Shown here: positions 55,316-63,864 of the stretch, piece by piece | Layout of the letters: every line of letters starts with the position of its first letter | Numbering within the stretch: the first letter of the stretch is position 1 | From: CAZPDM01 sp964585305 | GTDB taxonomy: Bacteria > Planctomycetota > Uabimicrobiia > Uabimicrobiales > JABWCH01 | Length of the DNA: 64,000 nucleotides | Assembly (NCBI GenBank): GCA_964585305.1 | Contig: CAZPDM010000008.1 | Location: 1-64,000, forward strand | Direction of reading: 5' to 3' | Position numbers and translations under genes: made by a program | Notes under the pieces: model-generated | What the model was told of the DNA's origin: nothing | Database searches by the model: none | Seen by the model: only the letters and a program-made list of their open reading frames with translations

Positions 55316-56506
55316 ATGATGTATTTAAAATTATTCATTATGGTATGCAGCTTATTTTTATTTACTGCTAATGGAATTTGTACAGAAACTTGGGAAAAAA
55401 TTTCTCCCATTGTAGGCTCAACTCCATCAGCACGTGAAGGACATAGTGCTTGTATCAGCAATAATAACATATATATCTTTGGAGGAAGAACAACTTTATC
55501 TCGTGAAACACTAAAAGATTTATGGATATATATGATTGACGCCAGACAATGGATCAGCAGAGATACAGGAACACAACGCTACGGACATAGTTCAGTTATC
55601 AAAGATGGCATTATGTATGTTTTTGGAGGAATAGATGGTAATGGAACTGTTTTAAATACAATGCAAGCCTATTCTATTAGCGATTCCAAATGGACATCTA
55701 AAACTACAGGACCCTCTGCAAGATACGACCAACGAATGGTTTTAATCGGATCTAAAATTTGGTTATATGGGGGAAGAAATTCTGAATCTACTATTCCTGA
55801 TGTTGAGTTATGGCGGTATGATATTGATAAAGATTCTTGGACAAAATTTACCGGTAATATAAATAATCCCATGCCTGTTAAACGCTTCGGACATCACCTA
55901 TTTGCAAATGGAACTAAAATTTATGTTTATGGAGGAAAAGGCACAAGTGGGTTATTATCCGATATGTGGGTATATAATACAGAACTTGATACATGGACAG
56001 TTATAGAACAAAAAAATAAAATAGTTGCACGTGCATATTCTGGACATGTTAATACATCCGAAGGATTTTGGTTAATTGGTGGGAAAATTAACCAAAGAGA
56101 AGGCTTTGATTATACTCAAGACAGTCCTTATAATATAGATTCAGATGATTATTCCAATCGTGCTGAGATTACTACAGATGCACACTGGTATTATGAAATT
56201 TCAGAGAATACCTGGTCTGCTAAAAAAACTACGCCTTTAACAGTCAATGCAACTGCAGTTTTATATAGTGCATTCACAAGTACTAAAGTACAATATTATC
56301 TATTTGGCGGGTATGATGACGGAGTAACAAAGTCCACCCTTTATAAATATACTACAACATCAAGCAATGATGATGACGACGATGATGACGATGACGATGA
56401 TGACGATGATGCAATATTATCTTGCGGTGCTACAGGAATTGAAGTTATTTTTGCTTTGCTGATATTGTTTCTGTTAAAGCAATATTCTTCAAAAAAGAAC
56501 TGCTAA
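55316..56506 (+). CDS. Exported kelch-repeat protein with Asp-rich C-terminal anchor
   Basis: A 396-aa protein. The signal peptide (about 1-22) is followed by five to six kelch blades (IYIFGGRTTLSRETLKDLWIY, MYVFGGIDGNG, IWLYGGRN, IYVYGGKG, YYLFGGYDDG), a beta-propeller binding fold. The end is a run of 14 Asp, then ILSCGATGIE, a hydrophobic helix VIFALLILFLL and the basic tail KQYSSKKNC. This Cys-plus-helix-plus-basic layout resembles MYXO-CTERM/Synerg-CTERM sorting signals with an invariant Cys. The protein should be processed or anchored at the envelope surface. The DNA of the Asp run is a GAT/GAC tract prone to length change. Confidence 0.88.
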   Translation: MMYLKLFIMVCSLFLFTANGICTETWEKISPIVGSTPSAREGHSACISNNNIYIFGGRTTLSRETLKDLWIYMIDARQWISRDTGTQRYGHSSVIKDGIMYVFGGIDGNGTVLNTMQAYSISDSKWTSKTTGPSARYDQRMVLIGSKIWLYGGRNSESTIPDVELWRYDIDKDSWTKFTGNINNPMPVKRFGHHLFANGTKIYVYGGKGTSGLLSDMWVYNTELDTWTVIEQKNKIVARAYSGHVNTSEGFWLIGGKINQREGFDYTQDSPYNIDSDDYSNRAEITTDAHWYYEISENTWSAKKTTPLTVNATAVLYSAFTSTKVQYYLFGGYDDGVTKSTLYKYTTTSSNDDDDDDDDDDDDDDAILSCGATGIEVIFALLILFLLKQYSSKKNC

Positions 56507-56559
56507 TCCAAAACTCTAAACTCAGATCTTTTAAAAATCTAAAAAAAACATTTTTGGGA

Positions 56560-56612
56560 TATGAGAAAATTTGTCCATCGTAAAAAATACTAAATATGCA
56601 AATTTTCTCATA
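56560..56612. promoter_or_regulatory. Perfect 14-bp inverted repeat
   Basis: TATGAGAAAATTTG (56560-56573) and its exact reverse complement (56599-56612) lie between the kelch gene and the sigma-54 activator gene. It may be a terminator for the first or an operator or leader for the second. Confidence 0.5.
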
Positions 56613-56656
56613 ACAAAATATTCCCTATTAGAATATTTTAGAAGGGTGGGCAAGCA

Positions 56657-57943
56657 ATGATACATTGGTATGCATTAAGTGAATTCGCAAAAAAACTATG
56701 TCATCAAACAAATCGCAATGAAATATGGAAAAATTTAGATGAACTTCTTCAAAAAATCAAAATTGCTCATAGCTGGGGGATCTTTGAATCCGAACAATAT
56801 CAAGCTATCCACATTATTCAAGATGACAATTCTACTTGGCATGAAATTGGTACAAAAATGGGGGAACTATATCAATTAAATAATGGTGGATGGAAAATAT
56901 CTTTAGCAATATCCCCTGATTTAATTTTGCACATTGAAAATCCTAAAGAAATTACCAGAAATTTTCAAGATTTTCTTGTCATTTTGTCCTGCCTTCTTCA
57001 GCTTTGGTTAGGCCAAGAAAAAAATAAAACACCTATCGCAAAGCGTTTAAAAATCCCACTCGATATATCTTTAAATACTGGAAAAGAAATTGATGAAGCA
57101 CCAACAGAAATTATTATAGCCAAACCTTTATCACATTTTTCGCTAAGAAGTCAATTAACATTTGACTACAAAAAAATTATTGGCGAGAGTATTGCTTTAA
57201 TAGATGTTTTACGGACCATAGATAAAATTGCACCATCAGATAAAATACCTGTACTTATTCAAGGAGAAAGTGGTACAGGAAAAGAATTGATTGCACAAGC
57301 AATACATGAAAATAGCCCGCGTAAAGACAAACCGTTTCTCAGTGAAAATTGTGCGGCAATTCCTGAGACTCTTTTAGAAAGCGAATTATTTGGATATACA
57401 AAAGGATCCTTTACTGGAGCATACCAAGACAAAAAAGGTCTTTTTGAAATTGCACATACAGGAACTTTATTTCTAGACGAATTAGGTGATATGAGTCAGG
57501 GAATGCAAAAAAAATTACTACGAGCTTTACAAGAGGGAGAAATAAGACCTGTTGGTGGCAAACAAGTTAAAAAAGTAGATGTACGATTGATTGCTGCCAC
57601 AAATAAAAATCTTGTAGAAGAAATGAAACAAGGGAGATTCCGAGAAGATTTATTTTATCGTTTAAATGTTGTAAACATTGTTTTACCTCCTTTACGTCAA
57701 CGTGGTAAAGATATAATGCTTCTTTTCCAATATTTTATTGCAGAACAATCAAAAAATATGAATAAGCCTATACCAATTATTGAGCCTGAAGTCGAAGATT
57801 TTCTTTTGCATTATTCCTGGCCAGGAAATATACGACAAATGCAAAATGAAGCAAAAAGAATCATGGCTTTATTGGATGGGAATTCTATAACTAAAAAGGA
57901 ACTTTCACAAGAAATCATTAAAAATACAAGAAAGGAACCATAA
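56657..57943 (+). CDS. Sigma-54 activator without DNA-binding domain
   Basis: A 428-aa protein. Residues 1-130 form a GAF-like sensor of uncertain ligand, then a linker. The AAA+ sigma-54 interaction domain (about 170-405) has Walker A GESGTGKE, the GAFTGA loop as GSFTGA, Walker B TLFLDE and the arginine finger region FREDLFYRLNV. The usual Fis-type helix-turn-helix is missing; the protein ends about 20 residues after the AAA+ domain. It may activate from solution, as FlgR- or CtcC-like proteins do, or be truncated. ATG 56657 follows GAAGGGTGGG. It is coupled to the TRAP binding protein by a TAATG overlap. Confidence 0.9.
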   Translation: MIHWYALSEFAKKLCHQTNRNEIWKNLDELLQKIKIAHSWGIFESEQYQAIHIIQDDNSTWHEIGTKMGELYQLNNGGWKISLAISPDLILHIENPKEITRNFQDFLVILSCLLQLWLGQEKNKTPIAKRLKIPLDISLNTGKEIDEAPTEIIIAKPLSHFSLRSQLTFDYKKIIGESIALIDVLRTIDKIAPSDKIPVLIQGESGTGKELIAQAIHENSPRKDKPFLSENCAAIPETLLESELFGYTKGSFTGAYQDKKGLFEIAHTGTLFLDELGDMSQGMQKKLLRALQEGEIRPVGGKQVKKVDVRLIAATNKNLVEEMKQGRFREDLFYRLNVVNIVLPPLRQRGKDIMLLFQYFIAEQSKNMNKPIPIIEPEVEDFLLHYSWPGNIRQMQNEAKRIMALLDGNSITKKELSQEIIKNTRKEP

Positions 57944-58947
57944 TGATTTTACGAAGCATTTTATTTGTATTTCTATATAGTTTATTAAGTCAATTCCTCC
58001 TAGCACAACCTAAACAGCCGATTGTAATCCGCATAGCAACAGTTGTCCCAGAAGGATCATCTTGGGTTAAATGTTTGAAAAATATTGATCAAGACTGTCG
58101 AAAAATAGGAATTCAATTTATTCTTTATGCAGGAGGAACCGCTGGCGAGAACCAGGCGATGGTACAAAAAATCAAAGGCGGACAATTAGATGGCGCAGGA
58201 TTAGCTGCTGCTGCATTAGGAGAATTTTCTCCTAGATTACGCATCATGGAAATTCCTTATATGTATCGATCTCTTGATGAATGGAAATTTGTTTTTAAAG
58301 ATATTCGTTCTGAAGTTGAAGCAGATTTAGAAAAAGCAAATTATATTGTAATGGGATGGGCCTATGCAGGATTTGCCTATATTTATTCTTACTCTCCTAT
58401 TCGCACAATTGCAGACTTCAGAAAATCCAAACCTTGGATTTATCCTGGCGATCCTTTGATGGAAGACGGATTCCGTGAACTACAAGCCAGTGGAGTAGCT
58501 TTAGGAAGTAGTGGTGTTTTACCTGCTCTACAAAATGGTATGGTACAATGTGTTTATAACTCACCTTATGGATTGCTGGCAATGCAATGGCATACTAATG
58601 TAAAATATTGGACAGATTCTCCTATTGAAAATCCTATTGGTGCAGTAATCATTACCAAAAAAGCCTACGAACGAATCCCCTTGCAATATCGCTCCGTATT
58701 TCGCGAAATTTGTCGCAAACACTTCTTTAACCTTGCTGCCCAAATTAACCAGGATAATGAAGATGCTTTCAAAGAACTTGAACAAAAATATAACATTCAA
58801 AAAGTTACACCTGATGAAGAATGGCTTCGAGAATTTGAACAATTTGGAAAACGAATTGCAGAAAGACAAATTGGGAAACTTTACTCCAAAGAATTTCTCC
58901 AAAGAGTTGTAGAAATTCAGGAAAAATTCCGCAGTAAAAAAAATTAA
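57943..58947 (+). CDS. TRAP transporter solute-binding protein (DctP-like)
   Basis: A 334-aa exported protein with a signal peptide ending FLLA before Q23. Family motifs are IRIATVVPEGSSW, GGTAGENQAMVQKIKGGQLDGAG, LRIMEIPYMYRSLDE, the conserved Arg in the second lobe, and VYNSPYGLLAMQW. It is a periplasmic receptor for carboxylates or similar ligands. No DctQ/DctM membrane genes follow. The start codon overlaps the stop of the sigma-54 activator, suggesting the pair works as a sensor module, with the binding protein reporting ligand, or that the transporter genes lie elsewhere. Confidence 0.88.
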   Translation: MILRSILFVFLYSLLSQFLLAQPKQPIVIRIATVVPEGSSWVKCLKNIDQDCRKIGIQFILYAGGTAGENQAMVQKIKGGQLDGAGLAAAALGEFSPRLRIMEIPYMYRSLDEWKFVFKDIRSEVEADLEKANYIVMGWAYAGFAYIYSYSPIRTIADFRKSKPWIYPGDPLMEDGFRELQASGVALGSSGVLPALQNGMVQCVYNSPYGLLAMQWHTNVKYWTDSPIENPIGAVIITKKAYERIPLQYRSVFREICRKHFFNLAAQINQDNEDAFKELEQKYNIQKVTPDEEWLREFEQFGKRIAERQIGKLYSKEFLQRVVEIQEKFRSKKN

Positions 58948-58948
58948 G

Positions 58949-59001
58949 AAATCTCAAAAAAAAATACATGCCATAATAGCATGTATTTTTTTTTGAGATT
59001 T
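58949..59001. terminator. Bidirectional terminator
   Basis: A 23-bp perfect stem (58949-58971 with 58979-59001) around CATAATA, with A9/T9 tracts inside the arms. It lies between the convergent DctP-like and GpgS-HAD genes. Confidence 0.9.
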
Positions 59002-59065
59002 TCGCTTAAAAAAAAGTGAGAGAAATCGCTAATCCTTCATTTATGGTGGAAAGATATCTTTGTTC

Positions 59066-60454
59066 TTAAAATTGTTCTGCGATTTTCAAAACTTCCAAAA
59101 GATTGGGTACTGTAACAACGTGGTTTGCAGCAACTTTAACTGCATCAGCTTTGGGACAAAATGCAATGGATTTGCCAACGGATTCTAATAAACAAATATC
59201 ATTTAGCCCATCACCAATAACTACAACTTGATCTACTGAAATATTAAGTCTATCGCAAAGATGAAGCATGACATTTTTTTTGCAATTAAGATGCTTTGTG
59301 CAACCTTGTGAATGTTGCATTGCCTGGGAAAATGAGATTTCTCCACTGGCAACACCATTTCGAAATCTCATTAAATGGGCTACACTAAAATCAGCAAAAA
59401 CCCTTCGTCGGACAATTTCAGAAGCTATTTTAAAGCTGTCTGTAACAATACCAACATGATAGCCTTTTTTTCTAAGGCCTATAATAGTATCCACAGCACC
59501 TGGCATTAAAGGAACTGTTCTTGCAGTTTGTTCAAAATCAGCACGAGGAACACCAGTGAAAATTTTAGCAATTTGTTGAGAACGTTCTTCAGCAGACATG
59601 CTATTATTATCCAAGAAATGTGCAAGTTCTTTTGTTTTATGAGTACGTTCTGCTAAACTTTGAATAAATCTTCCATTTAATATAACTCCATCCATATCAA
59701 ATAAAGCTAGTTTTTCAATTTCTCCAAAGGCTTTCATCATAATTTCAAGTTCGGATTGAGCATGTCGCTCGATTTCCTGTACCTCATGTATTTGCTCTAA
59801 GTGTAGACGATTGTATCGTGCTGCCCGATTTAAAATAGCATGGCATACTTGTCTTGCCATATCGCCTAATATTTCCAAGCTATGGCTATTGTGTTCGATG
59901 TAACCAATATCAACTTGTTGAATCCTAGCTCCAATATGAGCCGCATCTAAAAGCAAACAAATATCCACACCATAGTCTGATTCAAAATGCAGCTTTTGCA
60001 AAAGAGAACGTTTTACAGCAATAATCCCACCTAAAGGTTGAACAATATGGCTAATTTCAGGAAAGAAAATAAGCAATAAAGGACGTGCTGTTAAAATAGT
60101 AACACGACCAGCACTCCTGCAAAAATTTGCTTTTATAAAATCTGCTTGATCTTGTAAAATTGGTGTAGCAATTTTTTCAATTAAATCTTTGGATAAATTT
60201 GAAAGATCTCCATCTAAATATACAATTACTTCATTTTTTGCAACATGTAATCCATCTTGCATTGCAGCTCCTTTTCCTAACAAAGAAGCTGTAATTACTT
60301 TTGCTCCAGCTGCTTCTGCTATACTAGCGGTATCATCTACAGAACCATCATCTACCACAATTATTTCTGAAACCAAAGAACAACTTTTGGCAAATTCTAC
60401 AACATATTTTATTGTAGCACCTTCATTTAAACATGGAACAATTACGGAAATCAT
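59066..60454 (-). CDS. Glucosyl-3-phosphoglycerate synthase fused to HAD phosphatase
   Basis: A 462-aa two-domain enzyme. Residues 1-220 are a GT-A glycosyltransferase: IVPCLNEGATIKYVV, VDDGSVDDT, YLDGDLSN (metal site), then GRVTxLxARPLL, VQPLGG and YGVDICLLLDA. These last blocks match mycobacterial GpgS (family GT81). Residues 248-462 are a HAD phosphatase: FDMDGVILNGRF (motif I), VTDS (II) and GDGLNDICLL (IV). Together the domains could make glucosylglycerate, a compatible solute, from NDP-glucose and 3-phosphoglycerate in two steps on one chain. A mannosyl version is possible. The fusion resembles bifunctional mannosylglycerate enzymes in concept. Confidence 0.85.
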   Translation of the reverse strand: MISVIVPCLNEGATIKYVVEFAKSCSLVSEIIVVDDGSVDDTASIAEAAGAKVITASLLGKGAAMQDGLHVAKNEVIVYLDGDLSNLSKDLIEKIATPILQDQADFIKANFCRSAGRVTILTARPLLLIFFPEISHIVQPLGGIIAVKRSLLQKLHFESDYGVDICLLLDAAHIGARIQQVDIGYIEHNSHSLEILGDMARQVCHAILNRAARYNRLHLEQIHEVQEIERHAQSELEIMMKAFGEIEKLALFDMDGVILNGRFIQSLAERTHKTKELAHFLDNNSMSAEERSQQIAKIFTGVPRADFEQTARTVPLMPGAVDTIIGLRKKGYHVGIVTDSFKIASEIVRRRVFADFSVAHLMRFRNGVASGEISFSQAMQHSQGCTKHLNCKKNVMLHLCDRLNISVDQVVVIGDGLNDICLLESVGKSIAFCPKADAVKVAANHVVTVPNLLEVLKIAEQF

Positions 60455-60543
60455 TTGTTCTCCTTTTAAGTTAGAGTTTTTTTAAATAAAAAAGATTAAA
60501 AAAATATTTTTTTATGATCCTTTTTTTAGATTGTTGGTTTTAT

Positions 60544-60567
60544 GAAAGAAAAGGGGAATTTTCTTTC
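60544..60567 (+). promoter_or_regulatory. Leader stem-loop before the Cys-repeat gene
   Basis: GAAAGAAAA pairs perfectly with TTTTCTTTC around GGGGAA, 60 bases before the start codon. Role unknown. Confidence 0.4.
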
Positions 60568-60627
60568 CCTGAAAAAATGTAAAATGTAAATAATTTTAAA
60601 AGTATTTTTATAAATGGAGGTTTTACC

Positions 60628-61295
60628 ATGAACAAAACTATCTTATTAGTATTTGCTGCAATGTTTGTTTTTTCTGGATTGATTTCTGCACAAGAAAGCC
60701 TTTTCCCAGAAGATAAATGCGCAAAATGCTCTTGCGCTCAAGATTGCCAATGCGCCGAAGGTAAATGTACTTGTGAAGGCAACCAAGACGGCAAATGCGT
60801 TTGTGAAAAATGTTGTTGTAAAGAAAAATGTTGCAAAGAAGCTAAAGCCGCTTGCAAAGAAGGCTGCAAATGTGAAAAATGCTCTGAAAAATGCAAAGCC
60901 GCTTGCAAAGAAGGCTGCAAATGTGAAAAATGCTCTGAAAAATGCAAAGCCGCTTGCAAAGAAGGCTGCAAATGTGAAAAATGCTCTGAAAAATGCAAAG
61001 CCGCTTGCAAAGAAGGCTGCAAATGTGAAAAATGCTCTGAAAAATGCAAAGCCGCTTGCAAAGAAGGCTGCAAATGTGAAAAATGCTCTGAAAAATGCAA
61101 AGNNNNNNNNNNNNNNNNNNNNNNNNNNNNNNNNNNNNNNNNNNNNNNNNNNNNNNNNNNNNNNNNNNNNNNNNNNNNNNNNNNNNNNNNNNNNNNNNNN
61201 NNAAAGCCGCTTGCAAAGAAGGCTGCAAATGTGAAAAATGCTCTGAAAAATGCAAAGAGACTAAAAAATGTGGACAAAAAGAAGGTTGCAAATAA
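60628..61295 (+). CDS. Secreted Cys-rich repeat protein
   Basis: A signal peptide (about 1-20, ending I-S-A before Q22) is followed by a Cys-rich segment with CxC/CxxC motifs (CAKCSCAQDCQC, CKEKCC). Then come at least five identical 17-aa repeats, AACKEGCKCEKCSEKCK, and the end ETKKCGQKEGCK. Five Cys and six Lys per repeat suggest metal binding or dense disulfides outside the cell. The 100-N gap falls inside the repeats. Deleting the N and one copy of the duplicated 55 bases restores one frame of exactly 170 codons plus stop at 61293-61295; the apparent frame change at 61203 is therefore an assembly effect. The true repeat number is unknown and probably higher. GGAGG precedes the ATG. Confidence 0.88.
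60847..61256 (+). repeat. 51-bp in-frame tandem repeat with scaffold gap
   Basis: Five units (60847-61101) appear identical at DNA level, then 100 N (61103-61202), then one more unit (61206-61256). The 55 bases ending at the gap equal the 55 bases after it. DNA identity of all units points to recent expansion or gene conversion. Confidence 0.9.
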
Positions 61296-61344
61296 TTAAA
61301 AGCGCAAAGCACTAAGAGCTAAGAGAAAATATATGATTTCTAAA

Positions 61345-61377
61345 AACACCTTGAGAATATTCTCAGGGTGTTTTTTT
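61345..61377 (+). terminator. Terminator of the Cys-repeat gene
   Basis: AACACC-T-TGAGAAT pairs with ATTCTCA-G-GGTGTT, with one T-G pair, followed by T7. Arms are at 61345-61372. Confidence 0.9.
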
Positions 61378-61397
61378 ATGGAAAAAAATTTTCAGTT

Positions 61398-62972
61398 TTA
61401 AGATTTTGCTGTTTCTAGTTCTGCTTGCTTTTGTTCTTCAGGAGTCATTCTGATAATTGTAATATCAAATGCAGCACAAAATCCAGAAATTAACGGACTA
61501 AGCAAATTGAAGAAACAATAAGGAAGATATGTTAGCGTTGCAACACCTAAAACCCCACTATTATATGCGGCACAACTATTCCAAGGTATAAGTACAGATG
61601 TTACCGTTCCTGAATCTTCTAATGCACGCGAAAGATTTTTAGGCTGTAGTGCAAAAACCTGATATGATTTACGAAACATACGTCCAGGAATAACAATTGC
61701 TAGATATTGATCGCAGGCAACAACATTCATAAAAATACAACTAAGTAATGTTGCTCCAATCAGAGTTCCAACTCCTCGTACAAGTTTCATAATTCCTTCT
61801 GCAATTTTATGCAGCATTCGAGTACCTTCCATAGTTCCACCAAAAATCATAGCAGTTAAAATGAGCCAAATTGTATTGAGCATACTTGCCATACCGCCGC
61901 GATTAAACAGTTTATCAATAATGGAAATCTGTTCATAAATCGGTATACCATCTTTAATTTCTTTTATCTTTTCAACCATTGCAAGATTTGTTTTAAATAT
62001 AAATGATGAACCATATTCTGATCCAAATCCTTTGCAGCATACTGTAACAACAACTTGATAAACGCCACTTAAAGACCACTCTTGATGAATAGATTTTAAA
62101 AACTTAGAAATAAGTTCTTGTTGGAAAATTATTGCAAAGAGAATACTAATTAAAATAGATATAAGTAACGCTGGAAAAGCTGGAACTTTTTTAATAATCA
62201 TGGCAATTACTGCAATCGGAACAATCATAAGTAAAGGATTAAGATTAAAGTTTGCAGAAATTCCATCCAAAACTTCTTTGACCTTTACAGGATCTACCGT
62301 ATTAGTTTGGAAAAAAAATCCTAGACAGGTAAAACCTATAATCGCAAGTATAATTGAGGGGATTGTAGTATACATCATGTGGCGAATATGCGTAAAAAGA
62401 TCAGTTCCTGCCATTGCTGGAGCTAAATTAGTTGTATCAGACAAGGGAGAAATTTTATCACCAAAATATGCTCCAGAAATAATAGCTCCGGCTGTCATTC
62501 CTGCAGGAACTCCTAGTGTATGTCCAATTCCCATGAGAGCAATTCCAACAGTACCAGAGGTTGACCAACTGCTTCCTGTTGAAACGGAAACTATACAACA
62601 TATAATACATGCTACGGGTAAAAAAATATCCGGGTTTATGATTTTCAGTCCATAGTAAATCATAAACGGTACTACTCCACTCAATATCCAAACACCAACT
62701 AAAGAGCCTACTAATAACAAAATAAGCATAGCTTGCATAGATAAGCTGATAGAATGGATAATTTGCTTTTCAATTACTCCATATTGTTGCTTATAAACTA
62801 AAACACCTATTCCCATTGCCACCATTGCTGCAAATAATAGCCCTATTTGATTAGGTCCAAATGCCGCAGAATCTTTATAAATTGTAATATTGAAAACCAA
62901 AATCATCATTAAAAAAAGTACAGGAAGAACAGATACCCAAAATTTTGGGGTAGAGGATTGTTGTGGTTCCAT
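61398..62972 (-). CDS. nhaC: Na+/H+ antiporter, NhaC family
   Basis: A 524-aa protein with about 12 membrane helices. The NhaC signature GAYFGDKISPLSDTTNLAPAMAG is present, together with TGSSWSTSGTVGIALMG before it and CDQYLAIVIPGRMF and SGTVTSVLIPWNSCAAY in the second half. These are half-broken-helix motifs of the ion-transporter superfamily. NhaC-type proteins exchange Na+ for H+, or malate/lactate with Na+ in MleN-like members. AGGTG precedes the ATG. It is downstream of the thioredoxin gene on the same strand but separated by a terminator. Confidence 0.92.
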   Translation of the reverse strand: MEPQQSSTPKFWVSVLPVLFLMMILVFNITIYKDSAAFGPNQIGLLFAAMVAMGIGVLVYKQQYGVIEKQIIHSISLSMQAMLILLLVGSLVGVWILSGVVPFMIYYGLKIINPDIFLPVACIICCIVSVSTGSSWSTSGTVGIALMGIGHTLGVPAGMTAGAIISGAYFGDKISPLSDTTNLAPAMAGTDLFTHIRHMMYTTIPSIILAIIGFTCLGFFFQTNTVDPVKVKEVLDGISANFNLNPLLMIVPIAVIAMIIKKVPAFPALLISILISILFAIIFQQELISKFLKSIHQEWSLSGVYQVVVTVCCKGFGSEYGSSFIFKTNLAMVEKIKEIKDGIPIYEQISIIDKLFNRGGMASMLNTIWLILTAMIFGGTMEGTRMLHKIAEGIMKLVRGVGTLIGATLLSCIFMNVVACDQYLAIVIPGRMFRKSYQVFALQPKNLSRALEDSGTVTSVLIPWNSCAAYNSGVLGVATLTYLPYCFFNLLSPLISGFCAAFDITIIRMTPEEQKQAELETAKS

Positions 62973-63021
62973 ATTTCACCTTAAAAGAAACTTTTAACTT
63001 ATTGTGAATTAAATTATAAAA

Positions 63022-63039
63022 CCCCGGAGAAAACCGGGG
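63022..63039 (-). terminator. Terminator of the tandem thioredoxin gene
   Basis: On the minus strand CCCCGG/CCGGGG closes a 6-base loop and is followed by TTTTATAATTT. Confidence 0.8.
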
Positions 63040-63053
63040 CTAAAAATCGATGA

Positions 63054-63797
63054 TTATTTTTGCAAAATTTTTTCCATCTCAGGAACTAATGTAGTAGCTG
63101 GAACAAATCCAATAATTCTTTTTAATTCTAAACCTTGGGCATCAAGGAAAAGCATTGTTGGATAAGCACGAACTTTATATTTTGCACAGAATTCTATTTC
63201 TTTATCACCATCGATTTTAAGTAAAACAAATTTGGCAGAAATAGTTTGAAATTCTGGGGTAGAAAATGTTTGTTCGTCTAATTTTTTGCACCAGCTACAC
63301 CAATCAGTATAGAAATCTACAAAAATAATGCGATGGGTTTCTGTGGCATTTTGAAATGCAAGGTTAATATCTGTAAACCAAGGCAAGGAAAGAGAAAGTG
63401 TAGGATTGTTTTTTAAAACATCAAGCATCACAGGAACAAGAACATCTGCTGTTACAAATCCTTTGATTCTATGAAGTTCCGTGCTATCATTTTTGAGGAA
63501 AAGTAAAGTAGGATATGCACGTACTTGATATTTAGCGCAAAATTCTTTTTCAATATCACCGTCTACTTTAAGTAAAACAAATTTAGCTGCAATTTCGATG
63601 AATTTAGGGTTTGTGAATGTTTCTTTTTCCAGCTTTTTACACCAACTGCACCATTCTGTAGAAAAATCTACAAATAAAAGTTTTCTTGTTTCTTGAGCTA
63701 CTTGAAAGGCTTTTTGAATATCTGTATGCCAAACTAGGCTATCTTGTGCCATAGCAAAAGGTAAAACAAGAAAAAGTACAAGAATAAATATTCTCAT
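63054..63797 (-). CDS. Exported protein with two thioredoxin-like domains
   Basis: A 247-aa protein. The signal peptide (about 1-17, ending A-M-A before Q18) is followed by two similar thioredoxin_7/DsbD-gamma-like domains (about 20-125 and 140-245). Each has the active site WCSWCKK, a later KVDGD/KIDGD, a single Cys in EFCAKY and a cis-Pro in RAYPT. The domains are close to 60% alike, so the gene arose by internal duplication. It should act on disulfides outside the cytoplasm. Cys-rich exported proteins and a papain-like protease encoded nearby are plausible clients. Confidence 0.9.
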   Translation of the reverse strand: MRIFILVLFLVLPFAMAQDSLVWHTDIQKAFQVAQETRKLLFVDFSTEWCSWCKKLEKETFTNPKFIEIAAKFVLLKVDGDIEKEFCAKYQVRAYPTLLFLKNDSTELHRIKGFVTADVLVPVMLDVLKNNPTLSLSLPWFTDINLAFQNATETHRIIFVDFYTDWCSWCKKLDEQTFSTPEFQTISAKFVLLKIDGDKEIEFCAKYKVRAYPTMLFLDAQGLELKRIIGFVPATTLVPEMEKILQK

Positions 63798-63864
63798 AAA
63801 TTCTCTCCTGAAAAGGGGTTAAAAGGATTTTTTTAAATGCAGGAGAAAGTTAAAGAATTCGAAT

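Noticed and set aside
60847..61256. Regular repeats considered as a CRISPR array.
   Set aside because: Units are directly joined without spacers and are in-frame coding sequence.
60738..61312. Long open frames on the minus strand and in a second plus frame over the Cys repeats.
   Set aside because: They are shadows of a 51-bp repeat, which keeps every frame open; no start signals support them.
62200..62655. 151-aa open frame on the plus strand.
   Set aside because: Antisense to the well-supported nhaC gene; composition mirrors membrane helices.
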